Made by a program: the position numbers and the translations under genes. A model generated the notes under the pieces. The model was not told the origin of the DNA, ran no database searches, and saw nothing but the letters and a program-made list of their open reading frames with translations. A DNA stretch of 36,245 nucleotides from Prevotellaceae bacterium UBA4359 (GTDB lineage Bacteria > Bacteroidota > Bacteroidia > Bacteroidales > Bacteroidaceae): NCBI GenBank assembly GCA_002393555.1, contig DGSP01000011.1, forward strand, positions 9,347 through 45,591, read 5' to 3'. Of this stretch, positions 1-7,004 are shown piece by piece. The first letter of the stretch is position 1, and every line of letters starts with the position of its first letter.

Positions 1-28
1 CGTCTGATTCGTGAAATTCGTTGTTTCT
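1..28. repeat. End of a CGAATT-family palindrome
   Basis: Positions 7-25 (ATTCGTGAAATTCGTTGTT) are identical to 17047-17065, the right arm of the complete 140-bp element. The rest of this copy is off the window. Confidence 0.65.
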
Positions 29-50
29 TAAAGTGTCAGAGGTTTTGCCT

Positions 51-1127
51 TTATCCTTCCCTCAGGAAGTCGAGCATTTCGAAGATTTCTTCCTTTGTGG
101 CCGTCTGGTTGATGCGGATGTCTCCCACATCGCCCAGCAGGGTGAAGTTGATGATGCCGGCGGTGTTCTTCTTGTCGTGGGTCATGTAGGTGTATAGTTC
201 CTCGTAGTCATCGCAGGTGATGGGCAGCACTCCGTAGTTCTCCTTGATGAAACGTACCGTCTGGCGCATCTTGTCGGTGGGGAAGCCTGTCTTGATGCAA
301 GAGAGATAAAGTTCGCCGATGAGGCCCCATGCCACAGCATAGCCGTGTAGCACGGGGTGGATGCCTCGCTTGTTGTTGGGTTCGTTCTCAAATTTCAAGC
401 AGAAACTCTCGAAGGCGTGGCCAGCCGTGTGTCCGAGGTTCAATGCTTTGCGGATGCCGTGTTCCAGCGGGTCTTCCTCCACGATGCGTTCCTTGATGGC
501 GACAGACGTGCCCACCATCGTCCCTAAATGTTTGTAATCCACCTCGCCGAGGTCGAAGTTGAGCAGTTCGGCCAAGTTCTCGTTGGTAGAAATCAGCCCA
601 TGCTTCAGCATTTCTGCATAGCCCGAGCAGATGTTCTCGTGGTCGAGTGTGCGGAGAAACTCCGTGTCGAGAATCACCGTTTCGGGTGCATTGAACACGC
701 CAATCTCGTTTTTCAGGCCGTTGAAGTTGATGCCCGTCTTGCCGCCCACGCTGGCATCCACCATCGAGAGCAGGGTGGTGGGCACGTTTATGTATTTGAT
801 GCCTCGCTTGAAGGTGCTGGCCGCAAAGCCGCCCAGGTCGGTCACCATGCCGCCGCCCAGGTTCACCATGAGCGAGTGGCGAGTGCCGCCTCCGTTGCCC
901 AGTTCTGTCCACACCTTTGCCAGTGTCTCCAGTGTCTTGTGGGTGTCGGTGGCCCCTATTATTATATGTATAGCCTGTTTCAGACAAGGGATGTCCTTCA
1001 CCACAGGCAAGCACACCTCATGTGTTGTCTCGTCGGTCAGCAGGAAGAGTTTGTCATGCTTCACTTCTCCCACCGCTTCCGTTAGTGTTTGTGCGATATT
1101 TGTCGAAATGACGACCTTATTTGCCAT
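51..1127 (-). CDS. aroB: 3-dehydroquinate synthase
   Basis: Second step of the shikimate pathway: converts DAHP to 3-dehydroquinate in the cytoplasm, using NAD and a divalent metal. The protein (about 358 aa, normal for the family) carries the NAD-binding glycine-rich stretch LGGGMVTDLGGFAAS, the GKTGINFNGLKNEIGVF substrate/metal region and the NLGHTAGHAFE metal-binding histidine motif. An in-frame TTG codon at 1148 would give a longer protein, but it lies inside the -7 promoter box (1146-1153), so the ATG at 1127 (MANKVV) is preferred. It is divergent from rfbC with about 80 bp between starts. No other aro gene is adjacent. Identification is firm; only the start is a choice. Confidence 0.96.
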   Translation of the reverse strand: MANKVVISTNIAQTLTEAVGEVKHDKLFLLTDETTHEVCLPVVKDIPCLKQAIHIIIGATDTHKTLETLAKVWTELGNGGGTRHSLMVNLGGGMVTDLGGFAASTFKRGIKYINVPTTLLSMVDASVGGKTGINFNGLKNEIGVFNAPETVILDTEFLRTLDHENICSGYAEMLKHGLISTNENLAELLNFDLGEVDYKHLGTMVGTSVAIKERIVEEDPLEHGIRKALNLGHTAGHAFESFCLKFENEPNNKRGIHPVLHGYAVAWGLIGELYLSCIKTGFPTDKMRQTVRFIKENYGVLPITCDDYEELYTYMTHDKKNTAGIINFTLLGDVGDIRINQTATKEEIFEMLDFLREG

Positions 1128-1145
1128 ATCTGTTGAAAATTTTTG

Positions 1146-1153
1146 CAAAGGTA
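1146..1153 (-). promoter_or_regulatory. -7 promoter box for aroB
   Basis: Reverse-strand TACCTTTG followed by C, an exact match to the Bacteroidota TAnnTTTG consensus, 18 bp upstream of the aroB ATG. No clear -33 element is seen. Confidence 0.7.
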
Positions 1154-1175
1154 AGGTTTTTTTAGTGAAAAGCCT

Positions 1176-1183
1176 TATCTTTG
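1176..1183 (+). promoter_or_regulatory. -7 promoter box for rfbC
   Basis: TATCTTTG, an exact TAnnTTTG match, 24 bp upstream of the rfbC ATG and back to back with the aroB promoter. Confidence 0.7.
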
Positions 1184-1207
1184 CATTGTTTTTAATGAGG
1201 AATAGTT

Positions 1208-1780
1208 ATGATTAACGTAATTGACACCGCGATAGACGGTGTGAAGATTATCGAACCCAAACTTTTTGGCGATGCTCGGGGCTACTTCTTCGAGTCGTTC
1301 TCGCAGCGCGAGTTTGAGGAGAAAGTGTTTAAGACAGTGTTTGTGCAGGACAACGAGAGCCAGTCGGTGGCTGGTGTGGTGCGTGGCTTGCACTTTCAGA
1401 AGCCGCCATTCACGCAGGCGAAGTTGGTGCGTGTGGTCAAGGGAACGGTGCTTGATGTGGCTGTAGATATTCGCAAAGGCAGCCCCACGTTTGGCCAGCA
1501 TGTGTCGGCAGTGCTTTCTGCCGAGAACCACCGCCAATTCTTTGTGCCGCGTGGTTTTGCACATGGCTTTGCTGTGCTGAGCGACGAGGCCGTTTTCCAG
1601 TATAAGTGCGACAACTACTATGCCCCCCAGAGCGAGGGTGCCATTGCGTGGGACGACCCCGACCTTGGCATCGACTGGCACGTGCCTACAGAGAACCGCA
1701 TCCTCTCCGAGAAAGATGCCCATCATCCCCGACTGAAAGATGCTGAGTTGGTGTTCGACATCAACGTGCCGCTATATTAA
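1208..1780 (+). CDS. rfbC: dTDP-4-dehydrorhamnose 3,5-epimerase
   Basis: Third enzyme of dTDP-L-rhamnose synthesis (RmlC): epimerises dTDP-4-keto-6-deoxyglucose at C3 and C5 in the cytoplasm. The 190-aa product has the usual length and the cupin-fold signatures: GYFFESF near the N terminus, QDNESQS, VRGLHFQ with the catalytic histidine, and FVPRGFAHGFAVLSDEAVFQYKC cut across the core. The ATG at 1208 is close behind a good promoter. The rest of the pathway is split: rfbA lies 17 kb away on the same strand and rfbB and rfbD are not here. A strong hairpin terminator follows at 1801. The rhamnose would feed surface polysaccharide; which one cannot be told. Confidence 0.96.
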   Translation: MINVIDTAIDGVKIIEPKLFGDARGYFFESFSQREFEEKVFKTVFVQDNESQSVAGVVRGLHFQKPPFTQAKLVRVVKGTVLDVAVDIRKGSPTFGQHVSAVLSAENHRQFFVPRGFAHGFAVLSDEAVFQYKCDNYYAPQSEGAIAWDDPDLGIDWHVPTENRILSEKDAHHPRLKDAELVFDINVPLY

Positions 1781-1800
1781 AGAAGATACCGCATGAAAGA

Positions 1801-1845
1801 AAGAGGCCATCCTGCTGTTTCGGGCAGGGTGGCCTCTTCTTTTTT
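1801..1845. terminator. Rho-independent terminator between rfbC and the RAYT gene
   Basis: A 15-bp stem with one mismatch (1801-1815 with 1824-1838), an 8-nt loop and a following T-rich run. The genes on both sides converge on it, and the A-rich left flank lets it work in both directions. Confidence 0.85.
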
Positions 1846-1895
1846 CTATCCTGTCGTGACGTGGTACTTGTGTCCATTGCCTGTGGTCGGCACGT

Positions 1896-3014
1896 TCAGT
1901 ATGCCTTCACCCAAGAATATATACATATCTCCTTTGCCAGTTCGTTGAGGGTGAGGCATTGAGTGCGGCTGATGGTGGTTTGCTCGTTGTGGTGTTCCCA
2001 TGGGGCGAGGATGAGCAGTTGGCCTCGTGCACAGGCTTCCATGCGCGCTCCACCAGGCTTTGCCAAATCGGTGAAGCCGTTTTCTTGCAGGTAGATGAGG
2101 GGGAAGCCGGCCTCGAAGGCAGCCCGCATCACGGCTTTCTCGCCCTTGGAGATGGAGGGCGAGACGAGCACGGCTCCCTGTCTGGCCAAGGAGAGGCATT
2201 GTTGCACTTTCGCTTGAATCTCGTCGTCAGTCAGTCGGCGCGAGCATTGCACCTGCACTCGGACGGGCTTCTGCAAGAGGAAGCGGTTGCCGATGGCGGA
2301 GAAGGTGTGGCTGCCCACTTTCAGTCCTCGTTGCACCCGGAAGAGGTCGGGGTGTTCGCGTTTCATCAGCAGTCGTCGTGGGTTCTCAGCCAGGTAGTGC
2401 TTCCATGTCTCCAGTTGTCCGTCGCGCAGGAGGATTTTGTCGTTGTAGCCGGGGGCGAAGAGGAAGCCATGAGAGCGGGAGTAGGAGGATCGAGGTGGGC
2501 GAGTGCGCGTGTTTCCCTCTGTTGTTGCTGTCTGTTCCCGTTGTCCCGTTTGTTGGGGCGATGTGGGTTCTGTTTGTCGCGGCATTGCCGCAACAGACTC
2601 AACCCCAAGCACCAGTTCCCTGTAGTCCTTGTTGCAGCCGCTCTTAAAGCCGCTCAATACTTGCCCTAAGTGCTTCTCCATCTTTTCCTTCACAAATCAA
2701 ATGCCGTGAAGGTGGTCAGGCATCATCTGTAGGGCGATGACTTCTATTTCAGGGTGGCGAGTTGCGATGTCGTACCAATTCTTTTCTACCCGCTTCCCCA
2801 GTTCCGTCAGTTCCACTCTCGCCTCTTCCTTGCTTCCTTTCTCTCCGTCGCTTCGTCCCACCACTTGGCCGAAGAGGGGGCGTCGCCCCTCCACCACCAT
2901 CGTGATCATGTACATGCGCCGTTCCGTGTAGTCATGGCCCACACAGCGGCGTTGCATCGAGGGCTTCTTCTCGCCGGCAAAGGCTTTCTGTCGTTCGTAG
3001 GTCTCTTTGTCCAT
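1896..3014 (-). pseudogene. REP-associated tyrosine transposase (RAYT, Y1/HUH family) with DprA/Smf-like C-terminal domain, interrupted by TGA
   Basis: Y1 (IS200/IS605-like) transposase relatives of this type act on REP palindromes as single-stranded DNA. The N-terminal part (2697-3014) has a Y1-type beta-strand region (RRMYMITMVVEGRRPLFG) and ends in the HUH metal motif MPDHLHGI. The next in-frame codon is TGA (2697-2699), then the same frame continues as FVKEKMEKHLGQVLSGFK to a stop at 1896. The second part has the likely nucleophile region GYNDKILLRDGQ followed by YLAENPRRL, and then a Rossmann-like stretch (GAVLVSPSISKGEKAVMRAA, YLQENGF) resembling DprA/Smf. The start at ATG 3014 is favoured by a promoter box at 3031-3038. 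The stop replaces one residue with no frameshift, so this is either a recent nonsense mutation or a recoded codon. The linker contains a 27-nt REP palindrome (2572-2598). Confidence 0.8.
2572..2598. repeat. 27-nt REP-like palindrome inside the RAYT gene (family B)
   Basis: Imperfect palindrome with core GCGGCATTGCCGC. It matches the unit at 7524-7550 (reverse complement) at 24 of 27 positions, including an identical 15-nt run ATTGCCGCAACAGAC. It lies in the low-complexity linker between the HUH part and the tyrosine part of the transposase. Confidence 0.75.
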
Positions 3015-3030
3015 TTCGCATACTTTCGGG

Positions 3031-3038
3031 CAAAGGTA
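3031..3038 (-). promoter_or_regulatory. -7 promoter box for the RAYT gene
   Basis: Reverse-strand TACCTTTG (then C), an exact TAnnTTTG match, 17 bp upstream of the ATG at 3014. It argues against the longer start further upstream. Confidence 0.65.
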
Positions 3039-3104
3039 AGCAGAAAATCTGAATCGGCAATGCTTCGGAAAGGAAAAGAAAATGTAACACAATTTTCGCC
3101 TGTT

Positions 3105-3200
3105 ACTGTTACGGATGTAACACACCCACTGTTACAGATGTAACACTGCCACTGTTACAAGTGTAACACTGGGCATGTTACAAACGCAACAGTGAGTAAC
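3105..3200. repeat. 23-bp tandem repeat array with TGTTAC/GTAACA palindromes
   Basis: Three consecutive units start at 3105, 3128 and 3151, each ACTGTTAC-nnnn-GTAACAC plus a short spacer, followed by a degenerate fourth unit near 3174-3200. Every unit contains the 16-nt palindrome TGTTACnnnnGTAACA. The array fills the 240-bp gap between the divergent RAYT and helicase genes. Confidence 0.85.
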
Positions 3201-3231
3201 ATGGGTTTGGACTTCTTTTTGCGTGGAAAAG

Positions 3232-3263
3232 TTTGTCTTTCTCGTAAAAAAATCGTTACTTTG
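3232..3263 (+). promoter_or_regulatory. Promoter of the helicase gene
   Basis: A -33 TTTG (3232-3235) is separated by 20 bp from TTACTTTG (3256-3263), one mismatch from TAnnTTTG. The helicase ATG follows 23 bp later. Confidence 0.6.
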
Positions 3264-3286
3264 CAAGCATAAAAAGACAAAGGACA

Positions 3287-5563
3287 ATGGATTATTTAGA
3301 GATAGCCTCGCAGGAGGATGTGTTCTCTTCATACGCGGCAGAAGAGGGCGGAAAGGAGCACAACCACGAGATGAACCTGGCATGGCGGTTTGTGTCGAAC
3401 ACCAACATGTCGGTGTTTCTGACGGGTAAGGCAGGGACGGGCAAGACGACCTTTCTCCGCACACTGAGGGAACGCACCCCCAAACGGCTGGTGGTGCTGG
3501 CACCTACGGGTGTGGCGGCCATCAATGCGCAGGGACAGACCATCCACTCGTTCTTCCAACTTTCGCTGGGACCACAAGTGCCAGGGGCGGTGCAGGGAGA
3601 GAAGAAGTCGCACTTCAAGATGAGCAAGGACAAGAAGAACCTCATCAGGACGCTCGACCTGCTGGTGATAGATGAAATCTCGATGGTGCGATGCGATGTG
3701 CTCGATGCCGTCGATAGGGAACTGCGGAAATACCGCGACCGGGGGAAGCCCTTCGGTGGTGTGCAACTGCTGCTGATAGGCGACTTGCAGCAGTTGGCTC
3801 CTGTGGCGCAAGAGCGGGAGTGGGCGTTGCTTTCCCCTTACTACGACACCCCCTATTTTTTTGGCAGTAAGGCCCTGCAGCAGACACCCTACGTGACCAT
3901 CGAACTGAAACACATCTACCGTCAGCAGGATGCCTCGTTCATCAACATTCTGGGCAAGATTCGCAACCATCAGGTGGACGATGCCGTGCTCGCTGCCCTC
4001 AATGCGCGCTATCAGCCTCAGTTTGTCCCCTCGAAGGAGGAGGATTGGATTCGGCTGACCACCCACAACCGCATGGCGCAGACCTACAACGAGCAGCAAC
4101 TCTCCGCTCTGGACACAAGAGAGATGGTTTTCATGGCTGAGATTCGGCGAAACTTCCCCGAGAGCAGTTATCCTGCCGACGAACGGCTCGTGCTGAAAGA
4201 GGGGGCGCAAGTGATGTTCATCAAGAACGACCCCAATCCGGGCAAGGAATACTACAACGGCAAGATAGGCACGGTGACGGGCTTTGAGTGGGACGACAGT
4301 TCCGACGAGAGGTTCATCGTGGTGCATTGCAAAGAGGATGACAGCACCATCTATGTGCCGCAGTTGACGTGGGAGAACACCAAGTATGTAATTGACGAAA
4401 AGACCAAAGAGATACGCGAAGAGGTCGATGGCACCTTCCGGCAGTATCCCCTCCGGCTGGCATGGGCCATCACAGTGCACAAGAGCCAGGGCCTCACCTT
4501 CGACCATGCCGTCTTGGACATCAGCGACTCTTTCACCCACGGACAGGTCTATGTGGCCCTGAGCCGATGCCGCACCCTCGAAGGCATGGTGCTGGCACGT
4601 CCGCTGCAGATGCGCTCCGTCATCACCGATGCCTCCGTCAACGCCTACATCGACCGCGAACTGGCCGAAGCCCAGCAGACGGAGAGCAAGTTGCCCATGA
4701 TGATGTACAACTACTACTACTCTCTGCTGGGTGAACTCTTCGACTTCACGCTCTTGCAGAAAGACCTCGAATACCTCTACCGAGTGGCCAGCCAACACCT
4801 CCATTCGTCGGCCCCGGCCTTAGTGTCAGCCCTCCACGATGCCCTCTCCCCATTGCAGGCCGACGTGATAAGCGTGGCGCAGAAGTTCCAGCATCAATAC
4901 ACCCAGTTGATGCAGCAGAGCGGCACCGCCTTTGCCCACGACCCCAAACTGCAAGAGCGGCTGAAGGCGGCGATGGGGTATTTCGGGCAGAAGGTCTATG
5001 AGGTGTTCGTGCCAGTCCTTCCACGCACGAAAGTGGTCATCAACAATAAGCAGGTCATCACCCAATACAACAATGCTCTCGATGCCTTCATGCTCTCCTA
5101 CAAAGTGAAAGTGGGCATCTTCCTCCGCCTCAAAGATGAAGGCTTCTCCATCCGCGAATACCTGTCGGCCAAGGCAAAAGCCTCACTCGACGAAGTGGCG
5201 ATGGAGGAAGGGATGGCTCCGAAAGCGAAGGTGGAAAAGGAGAAGGAAGAGAAACCGAAAAAGCAGAAGGTCGATACGAAAGCGTTGACACTCAAACTCT
5301 TTCGTGATGGCAAGAGCCTCAAGGAGATAGCGGCAGAAAGGTCGCTTACCGTTGGCACCATAGAAAATCACCTTGCCCATTTCGTAGAGCAAGGTGATTT
5401 GAAGGTGGGCGATGTGGTCAGCACCCAGCATCAGAACATCATTCGTGGCATCCTCAAGTCCTTCACTAAAGGCTACACGCTCAGCGAGGTGAAAGGGCTG
5501 TTGCCCGACGACTACACGTATGCCGAAATCAAACTGGTGATTGCTGACACGAAAAAATCGTAG
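3287..5563 (+). CDS. PIF1/RecD-like superfamily 1 helicase with C-terminal HTH domain
   Basis: ATP-dependent DNA helicase of the PIF1/RecD2-like SF1B group, common in Bacteroidota; its cellular job is probably replication-fork or recombination maintenance, which is inference. Of 758 residues, Walker A is GKAGTGKTT (47-55), the TGVAAINA motif Ia follows (74-81), Walker B is LLVIDEIS (125-132), motif III is LLLIGDLQQLAPV (161-173), and VHKSQGLTFD is the C-terminal UvrD-like motif. The tail has a lysine/glutamate-rich linker and an HTH_40-like winged helix (LKLFRDGKSLKEIAAERSLT), as in RecQ-type C-terminal domains. The ATG follows a recognisable promoter. The stop lies 4 bp from the converging GH105 gene and no hairpin terminator is seen. 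Confidence 0.92.
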   Translation: MDYLEIASQEDVFSSYAAEEGGKEHNHEMNLAWRFVSNTNMSVFLTGKAGTGKTTFLRTLRERTPKRLVVLAPTGVAAINAQGQTIHSFFQLSLGPQVPGAVQGEKKSHFKMSKDKKNLIRTLDLLVIDEISMVRCDVLDAVDRELRKYRDRGKPFGGVQLLLIGDLQQLAPVAQEREWALLSPYYDTPYFFGSKALQQTPYVTIELKHIYRQQDASFINILGKIRNHQVDDAVLAALNARYQPQFVPSKEEDWIRLTTHNRMAQTYNEQQLSALDTREMVFMAEIRRNFPESSYPADERLVLKEGAQVMFIKNDPNPGKEYYNGKIGTVTGFEWDDSSDERFIVVHCKEDDSTIYVPQLTWENTKYVIDEKTKEIREEVDGTFRQYPLRLAWAITVHKSQGLTFDHAVLDISDSFTHGQVYVALSRCRTLEGMVLARPLQMRSVITDASVNAYIDRELAEAQQTESKLPMMMYNYYYSLLGELFDFTLLQKDLEYLYRVASQHLHSSAPALVSALHDALSPLQADVISVAQKFQHQYTQLMQQSGTAFAHDPKLQERLKAAMGYFGQKVYEVFVPVLPRTKVVINNKQVITQYNNALDAFMLSYKVKVGIFLRLKDEGFSIREYLSAKAKASLDEVAMEEGMAPKAKVEKEKEEKPKKQKVDTKALTLKLFRDGKSLKEIAAERSLTVGTIENHLAHFVEQGDLKVGDVVSTQHQNIIRGILKSFTKGYTLSEVKGLLPDDYTYAEIKLVIADTKKS

Positions 5564-5567
5564 TTCT

Positions 5568-6971
5568 TCACTTCACGTAGAAGATGGGTTCGTCCGTTCC
5601 TGGGTCTTCGGGATAGAAGTGGATGGCTGAGTCGTTCATCTTGATGTGGTGCGTCTTCACCAGTTGGTAGATTTCGGCACCTGCCCAAAGGGTGGGACCA
5701 TAGCCATGAGCGGCAAAGTTGTTGACGGGGCGGTAGGCATAGAAGGCGGGGTCGAAGGCGAGACCTGTGCCCACGCAAGTGCCTTCCACCTGTCCTTGCT
5801 GGTTCACATGGGCATTGACGTAGTTCCATGCAAGGAGGGCTTGTGCGCCATAAGTTTCGGCATCCAGCCACCCTTTGTTGATGGCGTGGGCGATGCAGTA
5901 GCAGTAGATGGCCGTGCAGGAGGTCTCCAGATAGGTGTCGGGACGGTCGAGCAGTTGATGCCATGCGCCGTCATGATGCTGCAGGGGAAGAAGTCCTGCG
6001 AGATGCTCCTTGAAGTAGTTCATGATGAGGGCAGATTCTTTCACGTCCAAAAGTTCGCAAGCCGTCAGGAGGGCCCATCCATTGGCGCGTCCCCAGAAGA
6101 AGGAGGGAAGACCCTCTCCCTGTCCCTCCCCCGTAATGGGGAGGGGGAAGCCCTCCGGCTTGTTTTCTGCTGACGAAGACCCTGCATAGTCTCCCTCCCC
6201 ATGATGGGGGAGGGTTGGGGAGAGGGTCTTCAGAACTCTGCCGTGTCTGTACAGTCCTTTTTCTGCCACCCACATCTTGTCGTGGAACAACTGGAACTGC
6301 CGCTGTGCCTCTTCCACCTCGCCATGCAGGGCGAGAGCAGGGATGCCCATGAACATGTCGTCCAGCCACACCGTGTTTCTGACTGGGCGCAGACGGGCGA
6401 ACATGCCGTCAGAGTAGCGATATTGCCCATGAGCGATGAAGTCGTAGTAAGTCTCAATCTGAGCCTTCAACTTGCTATCTTTCGCCTTCAGCATGGCAGC
6501 ACAGATGGCTCCGGCGTCGTCCAGTGCCTCGGGCTTCACCACCTGGTGCATCAGCGGGTCAATCTCTTCGCCCTTGTCCAGCCGCTTCTTGAAGTCGGGA
6601 GCAAGTTTGGCCAGATATTCCATGCGGTCGATGGCATATTGGGTGTAGGAGGCATCGCCCGTCACCTCGCCTGCACGAAGCATGGCGGAGTAGGTGACTC
6701 CCCACTCGTAGGAGGTGAGTCGGAAGGTGCCTCGCTTGAGCATCTTCCCCGTCTCGTCCAGTTCCATGAAGGTGGTCTTGTCCAGATAGTCCCTCACTCT
6801 GTCCATCGTGGCCTTCACTTCCTCTGCCTTCGGCACTCCGTAGGGAATCTTGTAGGCAGGTTTCATCAGGTGGAGCGGTGCAGTCGCATCATTCTGTACT
6901 TCCTGTGCGAAGCCTCTCATTCCCCAGATGGGAAGGGCTAACGCGATGATAGCAATTAACTTTTTTGACAT
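5568..6971 (-). CDS. GH105 family unsaturated rhamnogalacturonyl hydrolase, with in-frame repeat insert
   Basis: Hydrolyses the unsaturated (delta-4,5) galacturonic acid from the non-reducing end of lyase products such as delta-GalA-rhamnose. The product (about 467 aa) begins with a signal peptide (MSKKLIAIIALALPIWGMRG...FAQ), so it is exported, probably to the periplasm. Family marks are YEWGVTYSAML, WLDDMFMGIPALAL with the expected catalytic Asp, FFWGRANGWALL, and a late YLETSCTAIYCYCIAH helix of the alpha/alpha barrel. The ATG at 6971 is chosen because it starts the signal peptide directly; an in-frame start exists at 7004. It is 33 bp downstream of the PL26-like gene and surely shares its transcript. 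A 41-codon element (6108-6230) lies between GLYRHGRVL and the FWGRANGW motif and looks like an insertion that kept the frame. Confidence 0.9.
   Translation of the reverse strand: MSKKLIAIIALALPIWGMRGFAQEVQNDATAPLHLMKPAYKIPYGVPKAEEVKATMDRVRDYLDKTTFMELDETGKMLKRGTFRLTSYEWGVTYSAMLRAGEVTGDASYTQYAIDRMEYLAKLAPDFKKRLDKGEEIDPLMHQVVKPEALDDAGAICAAMLKAKDSKLKAQIETYYDFIAHGQYRYSDGMFARLRPVRNTVWLDDMFMGIPALALHGEVEEAQRQFQLFHDKMWVAEKGLYRHGRVLKTLSPTLPHHGEGDYAGSSSAENKPEGFPLPITGEGQGEGLPSFFWGRANGWALLTACELLDVKESALIMNYFKEHLAGLLPLQHHDGAWHQLLDRPDTYLETSCTAIYCYCIAHAINKGWLDAETYGAQALLAWNYVNAHVNQQGQVEGTCVGTGLAFDPAFYAYRPVNNFAAHGYGPTLWAGAEIYQLVKTHHIKMNDSAIHFYPEDPGTDEPIFYVK
6108..6230. repeat. 123-bp palindromic element inside the GH105 gene (family A, copy 1)
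   Basis: Ends are inverted copies of AAGACCCTCTCCC, and GGGGAGGG/CCCTCCCC blocks lie inside both ends. Its length is exactly 41 codons and it is read through as KTLSPTLPHHGEGDYAG... to ...GEGQGEGL. Homologous copies lie at 8473-8587 and 15701-15883. Confidence 0.9.
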
Positions 6972-7004
6972 TTTACTTTTTACATTTTTGACATTATACA
7001 TCAC

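Noticed and set aside
2697..3125. Longer N terminus for the RAYT gene
   Set aside because: The extra residues lie across and upstream of the -7 promoter box and into the repeat array; ATG 3014 fits better.
3105..3200. CRISPR array candidate
   Set aside because: The 23-bp units have no spacers and no cas genes nearby; it is a tandem array of palindromes.
3329..4804. 491-codon reverse frame opposite the helicase
   Set aside because: Shadow of a well-supported helicase gene; no domain or promoter.
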